Assembly: GCA_018970625.1 (NCBI GenBank)
Contig: JAGWVZ010000060.1
Location: 1 to 11,843 of the forward strand
Direction of reading: 5' to 3'
Origin: Myxococcales bacterium
GTDB taxonomy: Bacteria; Myxococcota; Bradymonadia; REDH01
DNA: 11,843 nt
Numbering within the stretch: the first letter of the stretch is position 1; the number at the start of each line of letters is the position of its first letter. Shown in pieces: positions 1 to 6,686 of the stretch. A program made the translations under genes and the position numbers. Below the pieces are notes generated by a model. It was not told where the DNA came from and ran no database searches. It was given only the letters and a program-made list of their open reading frames with translations.

Positions 1-339
1 CAGGCGCGCGCGCAGATATTCCAGCGAATAGCTGGCCAGAAACCCGGGCACTCCTTGCGTGGCATACTGCGCGACGTGCGCGAGCTCGTGCATGATAAGC
101 GGCCAGCTGCTCAGAAGGCCCGAGTGGGCAACGTGGATGTCGAGGCCGAGGGCGATACCGGCAATGCTGCGTCGACGGGCGCCAAGTAGCACCGCTCGCT
201 TCCACCATTCTTCGGCCGGATAAGGTTTCAGGGCGGAATGGATGCGCACGTTCTCCAGCGTCTCAGCGGCGAGCTGCAGGCCAGCGTCGGCGAGCAGCTC
301 CAGAGCGCACTGCCGCGCAGGCTGCGATAGCAAATACAT
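1..339 (-). CDS. DUF4157-like HExxH putative zinc metallopeptidase (C-terminus off the window)
   Basis: Only the first 113 codons are in the window; the frame is still open at position 1. The protein has an HELAHVAQY motif at residues 84-92 (H84, E85, H88, plus Q91), preceded by a VRIHS segment (31-35) and a GIALG..IH segment (61-69). This order resembles the DUF4157 (eCIS-core) peptidase-like domain: a VRvH segment, then a G..I strand, then HE(L)xHVxQ. The usual prediction is zinc binding and possible peptidase activity; the substrate is unknown. No signal peptide is visible. I chose ATG 339 because AGGA lies 8 bases upstream and the domain homology starts before residue 30. The frame is open further upstream, with ATGs at 435 and 477. 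GTG 249, next to a GGAG, would avoid the overlap but would cut into the domain. The start overlaps the 3' end of the matrixin gene by 77 bases, so translational coupling is likely. Confidence 0.72.
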   Translation of the reverse strand, partial: MYLLSQPARQCALELLADAGLQLAAETLENVRIHSALKPYPAEEWWKRAVLLGARRRSIAGIALGLDIHVAHSGLLSSWPLIMHELAHVAQYATQGVPGFLASYSLEYLRARL

Positions 340-1246
340 GGAGCCATCCTGGTAACGATCCGTGATTCGAAGTGCGAGTGGTGTCGCATCGGCTGCAACC
401 GGTGTCCTCGCAAACGGTCCCCGGCTCGGCCGCATCGGCCTGAGCAAAGAACGACCGCGCGGGTGCGGCGCATTCATCCAGCACCGCGTTGCCATACGCG
501 GCTGCGAGACCAGCGATATCGTCCGGCTCCAGCGTCCGCTTGGCGATCTCTCCCTGTTCAGTGCGCGCAAACATCGTGGTCCTAATCCAGTCGTCGGGTG
601 ACGCGCCCGTGAACGTCTGTTCGCGCGTGTGGTCGAGGCCAACAAAGTGTCCGACCTCATGTGTGAGCGTGTTTTGCAGGTCCATGACGCGATTCAGGAG
701 CTGAAGAGACGCGATGTTGCCCCAGGCATAGTCGTCCAGATTCATCTCGATATCGGCATCCAGCACGTGGCCCGTTCGAAAGTTATAGGTGACACTGGTC
801 AGCGCAACAACCTGTGGGCCGTGGGGCCAGTCCCGTTCGACAAAGGTGACCACATTGGCGTTGGCGTCCTCGTCACAGCCCCGGGCAAACCCAACCCTCG
901 TTTCGTCGGTTGTGCCCACGACACGAAGAGTCAGACCCGACACTTCGGGCAGATTCCATGCCTCGAAAGAGTCCATCACGAGGGCAACGACCTCATCTTC
1001 GCTTCCGATCGACGAAGAGTTTGCAGGGTTCACGTGAATGTCCACGCACGCGACCGTCCATGCCAGCGGCACCGCGGTCTGGTCCGCTTCACAGGCAAAG
1101 ACAGACGACGTAGCGTTCGGCACGCAGGTTTGGGTGCGCTCCCAGGCTGAAACTGGCGTGATGCCGAATGCCACCGCTCCAATCATCACGCCTGTCTGGA
1201 GCCCAAGTCGTAGCTCGGCCGAGATGCGTGCCGCAGGGCGCCTCAC
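263..1246 (-). CDS. Secreted matrixin-family zinc metalloprotease with MYXO-CTERM-like tail
   Basis: 327 residues. An N-terminal signal peptide (about 1-34, cleavage after VSA) indicates export. The catalytic zinc motif HEVGHFVGLDH spans 196-206, with ligands H196, H200 and H206 and the general base E197. M225 in TTMFA fits the metzincin Met-turn, and L-E-P-D-D-I-A-G-L-AAAYG (239-252) is typical of bacterial matrixins. Cysteines at 41, 52, 67 and 124 may form disulfides. The C-terminal tail has a GCSRC segment (283-287), a short hydrophobic stretch (298-313) and an Arg-rich end (319-327). That is the architecture of MYXO-CTERM sorting tails, so the protease may be processed and surface-anchored; this last point is inference. 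The start is GTG at 1246, and its GTGA overlaps the TGA of the upstream gene, which implies coupled translation. Its 3' end overlaps the next HExxH gene. Natural substrates cannot be read from the sequence. Confidence 0.88.
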   Translation of the reverse strand: MRRPAARISAELRLGLQTGVMIGAVAFGITPVSAWERTQTCVPNATSSVFACEADQTAVPLAWTVACVDIHVNPANSSSIGSEDEVVALVMDSFEAWNLPEVSGLTLRVVGTTDETRVGFARGCDEDANANVVTFVERDWPHGPQVVALTSVTYNFRTGHVLDADIEMNLDDYAWGNIASLQLLNRVMDLQNTLTHEVGHFVGLDHTREQTFTGASPDDWIRTTMFARTEQGEIAKRTLEPDDIAGLAAAYGNAVLDECAAPARSFFAQADAAEPGTVCEDTGCSRCDTTRTSNHGSLPGWLHVFAIAACAAVRSGAARRRWPAARR

Positions 1247-1818
1247 GGAACGACTTCGGGTGTTCGCGTCGGAGTGAGCTGCTCTTCGAGTTCTTCCAGA
1301 GGCATGACCGCGGGAAATGCACCGTCAGAGGGGACCAACGAACCATCGGAGGCAGACATCAGCACCGTCGCGCCGTCGGCCTGACGTGTGGCGATCCACC
1401 CGTTTGCGGACCTCGAAAGGGTGAACTTGCTGAAGGAAAGGGCGACCGACCCGTATTGACCGTCGTCACCCTGCTGCAGAAATACGAGGACCTGTTCACC
1501 GACGGCGTACGTGTCTGCGCCTGCGACGCGTGTAGCCAGATCGCCGACGCGGCCTCCGGGGCTCACAATCCCGATCTCGCTGTCGGGGACGCCGCCCTGA
1601 TAAACCTGTTCGACGCGGAGCGTCGTTTGCGTGACGATCATGGAGCCGTCCAGCCTCGATTCGGACTCAAGCACTGTGCCTGCGACAATGAGATCGGCCG
1701 CAGCAGCCAACTCGACCACCGAACCGCCCACAATGGTCGTCGCCTGTGCCGGGAGCGATGCCGACACGAGGACGCAGAAAACGAGCATGGCAAAGTAAGA
1801 GCGGCGCAGTTGTAGCAT
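1243..1818 (-). CDS. Exported protein of unknown function, first gene of the protease cassette
   Basis: 191 residues. A signal peptide covers about residues 1-26 (basic n-region RRS, hydrophobic core 9-22, cleavage after AQA). The mature part opens with a segment on the pattern L..AADLIVAGTV, followed by strands such as TTLRVEQVYQGG, then a glycine-rich PGGRVGD patch and VGEQVLVFLQ. From memory, this pattern is common in small exported myxobacterial proteins encoded next to matrixins. I know no assigned function or formal family name. The C-terminus is acidic and proline-rich. No catalytic motif is visible. It may be a partner, inhibitor or chaperone of the downstream protease, but that rests only on gene order. 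ATG 1818 is used because an in-frame stop lies just upstream (the ATG at 1830 hits TGA after three codons). A candidate promoter lies 30-60 bases upstream. Confidence 0.8.
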   Translation of the reverse strand: MLQLRRSYFAMLVFCVLVSASLPAQATTIVGGSVVELAAAADLIVAGTVLESESRLDGSMIVTQTTLRVEQVYQGGVPDSEIGIVSPGGRVGDLATRVAGADTYAVGEQVLVFLQQGDDGQYGSVALSFSKFTLSRSANGWIATRQADGATVLMSASDGSLVPSDGAFPAVMPLEELEEQLTPTRTPEVVP

Positions 1819-1844
1819 CAGGCGACCATGGCGTGAGGTAGATG

Positions 1845-1860
1845 GGATTCAAGCGAATCC
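1845..1860. repeat. Perfect 6-bp inverted repeat over the candidate -10 box
   Basis: GGATTC (1845-1850) and GAATCC (1855-1860) form a perfect inverted repeat around a 4-base AAGC spacer. It overlaps the candidate -10 element of the minus-strand promoter, where a repressor could act. A 6-bp repeat can arise by chance. Confidence 0.35.
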
Positions 1861-1875
1861 ACCGGTCAGATGCAA
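1847..1875 (-). promoter_or_regulatory. Candidate sigma70-type promoter for the protease cassette
   Basis: On the minus strand, TTGCAT (1875-1870) and TTGAAT (1852-1847) are separated by exactly 17 bases. The matches are 3 of 6 to the -35 consensus and 4 of 6 to the -10 consensus. Its position, about 30-60 bases before ATG 1818, is suitable. The match is modest, so this is only a candidate. Confidence 0.3.
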
Positions 1876-2044
1876 CCCTCCTCGGCACTCGACCGGAGTG
1901 AACGCGATTCCGACGCAGCGCGACGCGCTTTTTGTGCCCGTTGCTCAGGAAAGTCGGCCCGTTACCAGACCGGTGCACAGCCTGATCGTCGCACGCTGGA
2001 CAGCGGCTGCATCGTGACCCCGCGGTCAACCGAACAGGGTGAGG

Positions 2045-2064
2045 ACCGTCTGGCGTCTGACGGT
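2045..2064. repeat. Short inverted repeat (6-bp stem) upstream of uvrA
   Basis: ACCGTC (2045-2050) pairs perfectly with GACGGT (2059-2064) across an 8-base loop. No T-run follows on either side, so it is unlikely to be an intrinsic terminator. Its function is unknown. Confidence 0.3.
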
Positions 2065-2107
2065 AACGCGGGGCTCAAGGGTCGGGTTGGGTTGCATCCC
2101 TGCCGCT

Positions 2108-2122
2108 TCACGCGCATCGTGA
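2108..2122. repeat. Short hairpin TCACG/CGTGA upstream of uvrA
   Basis: TCACG (2108-2112) and CGTGA (2118-2122) form a perfect 5-bp stem with a 5-base loop. It lies about 33 bases before the LexA-like site. It could be a second regulator half-site pair or chance. Confidence 0.22.
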
Positions 2123-2154
2123 GCATTTAGGTCTGGACCTGTTCCGAGAAAATA

Positions 2155-2171
2155 CGATACACGTGTTCAGT
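2155..2171 (+). promoter_or_regulatory. Candidate LexA-box-like operator before uvrA
   Basis: The 17 bases CGATACACGTGTTCAGT match 15 of 17 positions of the Myxococcus xanthus LexA consensus as I recall it (CTRHAMRYBYGTTCAGS). The GTTCAG half-site is exact. Much of that consensus is degenerate, so the effective evidence is smaller than 15/17 suggests. The core ACACGTGT (2159-2166) is an 8-bp palindrome. TACGAT (2153-2158), a 4/6 match to a -10 box, overlaps the left edge, so a bound repressor could block the promoter. The site ends 30 bases before ATG 2202. uvrA is a common SOS gene, which fits the placement. Confidence 0.4.
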
Positions 2172-2201
2172 TTTCAGCAGGCGATTTTCATCACAGGACT
2201 C

Positions 2202-4994
2202 ATGACGGACGCGATTCTCATTCGAGGTGCCCGCACGCACAACCTGAAGGACGTCAGTTGCACGGTCCCGCGCGGCAAGCTGACGGTCATCAGCGGTGTA
2301 TCCGGGTCGGGCAAGAGTTCGCTGGCGTTCGATACGCTCTATGCGGAAGGTCAGCGGCGATATGTGGAGACGCTGTCCACGTATGCGCGTCAGTTTCTGC
2401 AGCAGATGAGACGGCCGCCTGTTCGCGAAGTGCGCAATCTGCCGCCGTCACTCGCGTTGCGTCAGGGAAATCACGTCACGAATGCCCGTTCGACGGTGGG
2501 AACGGTCACCGAACTGAATGATCACCTTCAGCTGTTGTATCGCGGCGCAGGAACCGTGTCTTGCAAGCAGTGCAGTGTGCCCGTTCAACCCCACACCGCA
2601 GGGTCGGTCGTGCGATGGCTGGGTGAGCATGCAGGGTCAGAGAGGGTCCTGGTGATTGGCACGGCCGTACCGTCAGCCGACGAGTCAACGGCCGTTCTGC
2701 TGCGGGCGCTGGCCAGCGAGGGACATCGTCGACTCTACAAGGACGGGAAGACAATCGACATCGACAGCGAAGACGTCTCTGCGGTGACTCAGGACTCCCG
2801 CATTCGTGTGGTCATGGACCGCCTGAAAGTCGGCGCCGATGAATCGCGGTTGCGCGAGGCGGTGGAGGCCGCTCTGGCGTTCGGCGAAGGGACGGTGGAG
2901 GTTGTGCTGGTGGACCGTCCGGGAGAGGACGGCGAGCCGCGACGGCAGGTATTCTACACGACCTGGCGCTGCTCGGCCTGTCATACGTCGCATCATCCGC
3001 CGGTGCCCGCGTTATTCAATCCGCAGTCGTCGGTCGGTGGCTGCGCTGTTTGCGGCGGATTTGGGCGGACGGTCGGTGTCGACCCGGCTCGCGTCATCCC
3101 CGACCCTCGCCTGTCTTTGAAAGGCGGCGCGATCGCTCCCTTCGAGACCCGGACGCAGGCGGGGACCCGGGTTGAGCTGCTTCGTGCGGCGGCAGCCCAT
3201 GGCATCGACCTGGACGTGCCATGGAGAGAGCTGCCCGCCTCGCAGCGCGACTACGTCATGAAGGGCGGTCGAGGATGGATGGGGGTCACCGGCTTTTTCG
3301 CCGAACTCGAGAAAGAGCGCCGCATCCCGTGGATCCGCATTCTCGTGGCACAGTATCGCGGATTCACGGACTGTATCGTCTGTGATGGTTCGGGATTGTC
3401 TGCAGACGCGCGCGCGGTTCGCCTGCAGAACCTCCACCTGGGCGAGCTGCAGTTCATGTCCGTGCAGGACCTGTACGTGTTCATCTGTTCGCTGTCGCTC
3501 CCGCCCGAAGTCGAGGTAGCACTCAGCACCCTTTTGGCCGAGATTCGCGTCAGGCTGGGGTTTCTGGTCGAGGCTGGACTTGGCTATCTCACGTTGGCGA
3601 GGCAGGCGCGCACACTATCGGGTGGCGAGATGCACCGTATTCTGCTGGCGACCAGTGTCGGGCGCCTGCTGACGGATACGTGCTATGTGCTCGATGAGCC
3701 CACGGCTGGCCTTCACCCGGCTGATACAGAGCGCCTGTTCGGCGTCATTGAGCGGTTGCGTGATGTTGGCAACACCGTGGTTGTCGTCGAGCACGACCCC
3801 GACGTGATCGCGCGCGCTGACTGGTTGATTGAGATGGGCCCCGGAGCCGGAGAGCAGGGCGGAGCCCTGATGTACGAGGGGGAGCTGGCTGGACTCATGG
3901 CCCGACTGGACACCGCGACCGGGCAGTCGCTCGCGCTGCGCGGCAAGCCGGAGTTGTCATCGCGAGCGCAATGGGCCGCGTGGCTTGAGGTGCGTTCGGC
4001 TTGCCTCCATAATCTGCAAAATCTGAACGCCCGCTTTCCCCTCGGCGGTCTGTCGGTCGTAACCGGGGTAAGTGGCTCTGGTAAATCGACCCTCGTCCAT
4101 GATGTGCTGTACGCGAGGTTGCTGGAGGCACGTGGCACAGCGTCTTCAATTCCCCTGGGGCCTGCCACGGTCGTCGGGGATGTGTTCACCGAGGTTGTGC
4201 TGGTGGATCAGGAGTCGGTCACCGCATCGATCCGTTCGTGCCCCATCACCTACAGTAACGCCTACAACACGGTACGCGACCTGTTCGCGGCAACCGATGG
4301 GGCGAAAGCCGAGAAGTTGGCTGCGGGTGCCTTCTCGTTCAACACCCCGGGAGGACGTTGCGAAAAATGCGAAGGGACAGGGGTGCAGGTCGTTGAGATG
4401 CACTTCATGGCGGACGTTGAGCTGGAATGCGAGGAGTGCGCAGGGCAACGCTTTCGCGACCGCGTTCTCGCCATTCGGTACAAGGGCAAGAGCATCTCCG
4501 ATGTGCTGCAGATGACCGTCGACGAAGCGTTGCGCTTTTTCAGCGGCACCACGGCTATCGTTCGGCGCCTGGAGCCGCTGTCCCGCGTGGGCCTTGGCTA
4601 TCTGAGGCTTGGACAGTCCACCTCGAAGCTGTCGGGAGGCGAGCTGCAGCGCCTCAAGTTATCGTCCTATCTGGGGCGCGTGGAACAGGATGCGCAGGGC
4701 CATCGTCTTTTCCTGTTCGACGAGCCTACTGTGGGGTTGCACATGCGCGATGTGGATGTGCTGCTGACGGCCATCCGCGACCTGACGCTTCGAGGCGATA
4801 CGGTGATTATCGTGGAGCATAACCTGGACCTGTTGGCCCGCGCTGACTGGGTGGTCGATCTGGGCCCGGGCGCCGGACCGTCGGGCGGGAACCTGGTCTA
4901 TCAGGGTCCTGTCGACGGCTTGTTGCAGCAGAAGGATTCGGTAACCGGTCGATTTTTGTCACGCGCTTTTGGAGACGCCTCTGCCGGCGGTTGA
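2202..4994 (+). CDS. uvrA: UvrA-family excinuclease ATPase, divergent paralogue
   Basis: 930 residues, close to the roughly 940 usual for UvrA, the DNA-damage sensor that dimerises and loads UvrB in nucleotide excision repair. It has two ABC ATPase modules. The first has Walker A GVSGSGKSS (32-40), signature LSGGE (472-476) and Walker B ending D498-E499. The second has Walker A from 622 (K628), LSGGE (810-814) and D840-E841. Zinc sites are C257/C260/C281/C284 and C720/C723/C743/C746, the latter with canonical C-x2-C-x19-C-x2-C spacing. A UvrB-binding-like region lies at about 150-250. Deviations: LSGGEMHRI and DEPTAGLH in the first module, and DQESVTASIRSCPITY (669-684) where UvrA normally has DQSPIGRTPRSNPATY. 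It may therefore be a UvrA-like paralogue and not the main UvrA. ATG 2202 fits the family N-terminus and has AGGA just upstream; GTG 2163 would add 13 residues and lies inside the LexA-like site. Confidence 0.9.
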   Translation: MTDAILIRGARTHNLKDVSCTVPRGKLTVISGVSGSGKSSLAFDTLYAEGQRRYVETLSTYARQFLQQMRRPPVREVRNLPPSLALRQGNHVTNARSTVGTVTELNDHLQLLYRGAGTVSCKQCSVPVQPHTAGSVVRWLGEHAGSERVLVIGTAVPSADESTAVLLRALASEGHRRLYKDGKTIDIDSEDVSAVTQDSRIRVVMDRLKVGADESRLREAVEAALAFGEGTVEVVLVDRPGEDGEPRRQVFYTTWRCSACHTSHHPPVPALFNPQSSVGGCAVCGGFGRTVGVDPARVIPDPRLSLKGGAIAPFETRTQAGTRVELLRAAAAHGIDLDVPWRELPASQRDYVMKGGRGWMGVTGFFAELEKERRIPWIRILVAQYRGFTDCIVCDGSGLSADARAVRLQNLHLGELQFMSVQDLYVFICSLSLPPEVEVALSTLLAEIRVRLGFLVEAGLGYLTLARQARTLSGGEMHRILLATSVGRLLTDTCYVLDEPTAGLHPADTERLFGVIERLRDVGNTVVVVEHDPDVIARADWLIEMGPGAGEQGGALMYEGELAGLMARLDTATGQSLALRGKPELSSRAQWAAWLEVRSACLHNLQNLNARFPLGGLSVVTGVSGSGKSTLVHDVLYARLLEARGTASSIPLGPATVVGDVFTEVVLVDQESVTASIRSCPITYSNAYNTVRDLFAATDGAKAEKLAAGAFSFNTPGGRCEKCEGTGVQVVEMHFMADVELECEECAGQRFRDRVLAIRYKGKSISDVLQMTVDEALRFFSGTTAIVRRLEPLSRVGLGYLRLGQSTSKLSGGELQRLKLSSYLGRVEQDAQGHRLFLFDEPTVGLHMRDVDVLLTAIRDLTLRGDTVIIVEHNLDLLARADWVVDLGPGAGPSGGNLVYQGPVDGLLQQKDSVTGRFLSRAFGDASAGG

Positions 4995-4999
4995 TCTTC

Positions 5000-5956
5000 A
5001 TGCATTTCCCTGGATTTCGAATTCCAGAGCCAGCGGCGTCGGCTGTTGTGAAGTCGTGGATGCAGGCTTCCGACCGGGAGGAGCTCAGGCGGCTCGGCGA
5101 TGTGCTGTCTTTGGCGCAGCGGGCCATACTGACCGCACGCATGGCCGGAAGGCCCATCGCGCTGGCTGCATCGTACGGCACAGGGTGTCGAACAGCGCTG
5201 CGATGGGCCGAAGGCATCCGCAAATCAACAGACGCAGGAGCGCTGCCGTCAGGCTCGGAGGACAGTGTCCCATCGGCCACGACGTCGTCTGACATCCTGC
5301 TGCTACGCGGCCTTCCTGACCTGCGACAGGTTCCCTCCCACATCCCCGAAGCCGCGCGTTTCCACGTTCACACCACCGATCCGGGAAACGTCCGTATCTA
5401 TGCTCCATGGCGCGATGTGACGTCTCCCGATCCCGCCTATGTTCGAGCGCGTGTGATGTCCTGGTTGTCTGAACGTCGGGCCCTCGATCGAACGGTCGTT
5501 CTTTATGGCGCCGACACGGATTCGCTACCGGTGGATGCAAAGCTGGCACCGCTCGCCATATCGGGTTGGCCACAGGAGATTCCGAGACGGTGCGACCTGG
5601 TGCTGTGGAACCCTCCGATGAGGCCTGACGAATGGTTGCGCGTGTGCGCGGCGACGGGGGACTTCGCAAAGGGCGGCGCTGGTTGCACGATTCTGGTGGA
5701 CTCCACGCCACAGCTTTGTCTGGCGACCGCCCTGAAGTGGCTACTTGTGAAGGGTTCGCCTTCCACGGATGGGCATGACAGGGCGTCCGTGGTGCAGGCG
5801 TGGCAATCACTCTCGGACTTCGTGCGAGAACGTGACGTGCGTTGCCGGTTCAGAGGCGAGTCCGTTGTACTGGAGCTGGTGACGCGTCTCGGTCTCAATC
5901 GCGGCAACGCATGGGTGATCCTCAATGCGGTTCGGGAAGGTATTCGACCTGTCTGA
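5000..5956 (+). CDS. Unrecognised 318-residue protein coupled to uvrA
   Basis: I do not recognise this family. The start is probably ATG 5000, five bases after the uvrA stop; TTG 4991, which overlaps that stop, is the alternative. Either way the gene is almost certainly cotranscribed with uvrA. Residues 36-73 read as a helix, a strand (PIALAAS, 52-58), the loop YGTGCRT (59-65) and a helix. This loosely resembles a P-loop or a methyltransferase glycine loop, but neither motif is satisfied. A later segment DLVLWNPPM (199-207) resembles the NPP motif of N6-type methyltransferases, though it lies about 140 residues from the glycine loop, too far for the usual fold without an insertion. The C-terminal LVTRLGLNRGNAWVILNAVREGI has a helix-turn-helix look. 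There is no signal peptide or membrane segment, so it is likely cytoplasmic. A DNA-repair accessory role is inferred only from position. Confidence 0.75.
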   Translation: MHFPGFRIPEPAASAVVKSWMQASDREELRRLGDVLSLAQRAILTARMAGRPIALAASYGTGCRTALRWAEGIRKSTDAGALPSGSEDSVPSATTSSDILLLRGLPDLRQVPSHIPEAARFHVHTTDPGNVRIYAPWRDVTSPDPAYVRARVMSWLSERRALDRTVVLYGADTDSLPVDAKLAPLAISGWPQEIPRRCDLVLWNPPMRPDEWLRVCAATGDFAKGGAGCTILVDSTPQLCLATALKWLLVKGSPSTDGHDRASVVQAWQSLSDFVRERDVRCRFRGESVVLELVTRLGLNRGNAWVILNAVREGIRPV

Positions 5957-6015
5957 ACACCAGTCGTTTGCATTGCCATCTGCTTCAGTCAGTTCATCTG
6001 ACACTCGCATACTGC

Positions 6016-6058
6016 AATCGTGCCGGGGCATCGCTTGACCGCATGGCCGGGCACGATT
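6016..6058 (+). terminator. Strong hairpin after the uvrA operon, possible terminator
   Basis: AATCGTGCC (6016-6024) and GGCACGATT (6050-6058) form a perfect 9-bp stem. After a small internal loop the inner bases continue to pair: GG at 6027-6028 with CC at 6047-6048, and CAT at 6029-6031 with ATG at 6043-6045. It begins 60 bases after the stop of the preceding gene and ends 31 bases before the next start. It lacks a T-run, so it could instead be an RNA stabiliser, a protein-binding inverted repeat or a leader structure of the next gene. Confidence 0.4.
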
Positions 6059-6089
6059 AGAGCCGGGCAACTGTCGTCGAAAACCCTGG

Positions 6090-6686
6090 ATGAACGCGAT
6101 GTCACAGCCGAATTTTCTTCAGGTCACCAACGCGCTCGAGAACGCCGTCACCTTCTGCGAAAGTCATCCGGGCTACGGTTGCTCTCGTTCATTCAGTGCG
6201 CGGTTGACGGACGTGCGTAGCCTGTTTGCGAGCGCGACCCGGCGCACAGACACGACCTACACGAACTGGCGCGTCGTGGTCGGGGAAGAGTTGCGGCAGT
6301 TTCGGGAGATTCGGCTTGAGTACGCGCGCATCGTCGCGCTTTGTGACGAGCACGGGTACGATGGCGTGCCAAACAAGCGTATCGTCTACACCGAGCGGGA
6401 GCATCTGCTGGCGCTGGTAACGGAGCTGGTCTCCTGGCTGACCCCAAAGGGGTCGGAGTGGGATTGGATCCCCGTGCATCTGTCCACACTCAAGGGGCTT
6501 GTCGAGAGCGCAGACCGAAAGCGCAGAGAGGCTCAGGCTCTCTACGTGGAGTACACGGTGAGCGTGAAACAGCGCGTGTCGGCTTACGAGATCGCGGTGA
6601 TGACACTGAAGGAGTTCCGACGCGACGCACGCGCCGACGTCAAGTCGCTTTCAGAGCTGGCTGCCACAGATTTGTACGTGCTTTGA
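6090..6686 (+). CDS. Unrecognised 198-residue, mostly helical cytoplasmic protein
   Basis: I do not recognise this protein. It has no signal peptide or membrane span. Charged amphipathic stretches at about 62-85, 104-118 and 130-185 suggest a helical, possibly coiled-coil fold rich in Arg, Glu and Leu. The aromatic patch SEWDWIP near 127-133 and three cysteines (23, 31, 84) do not form a known metal site. Coding is supported by length, by codon use like that of its neighbours, and by position in the gap between two plus-strand operons. Two in-frame starts, ATG 6090 and ATG 6099, lie close together and neither has a clear Shine-Dalgarno. A hairpin sits just upstream and lon starts 104 bases downstream, so it is probably a separate transcription unit or weakly linked to lon. 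The function is unknown. Confidence 0.65.
   Translation: MNAMSQPNFLQVTNALENAVTFCESHPGYGCSRSFSARLTDVRSLFASATRRTDTTYTNWRVVVGEELRQFREIRLEYARIVALCDEHGYDGVPNKRIVYTEREHLLALVTELVSWLTPKGSEWDWIPVHLSTLKGLVESADRKRREAQALYVEYTVSVKQRVSAYEIAVMTLKEFRRDARADVKSLSELAATDLYVL

Larger units (their letters stand above)
1819..2201. other. Divergent intergenic region, no convincing gene
   Basis: This 383-base stretch separates the minus-strand protease cassette from the plus-strand uvrA. The open frames in it (for example 1870-2130 on the plus strand) are rich in Arg, Ser and Asp. They show no recognisable domain or good ribosome site and look like chance frames. It holds a candidate minus-strand promoter, a 6-bp inverted repeat, two short hairpins and a LexA-like site, each listed separately. 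Confidence 0.6.

Noticed and set aside
629..1150. 173-codon plus-strand open frame
   Set aside because: It is antisense to the matrixin gene, which has a signal peptide and full catalytic motif. The open frame has no recognisable domain.
1870..2130. 86-codon plus-strand open frame in the divergent region
   Set aside because: There is no Shine-Dalgarno and no recognisable motif, and it is rich in Arg, Ser and Asp as expected of random GC-rich sequence.
2163..2201. GTG start at 2163 for UvrA
   Set aside because: The 13 extra residues do not resemble the UvrA N-terminus, whereas the family start (MTDAILIRGARTHNL) begins at ATG 2202 with AGGA before it. GTG 2163 also falls inside the LexA-like site.
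5174..5194. Walker A P-loop in the uvrA-coupled protein (YGTGCRT)
   Set aside because: The Lys is replaced by Arg, an extra Cys breaks the spacing, and no clear Walker B pairs with it. Kept only as a loose resemblance.
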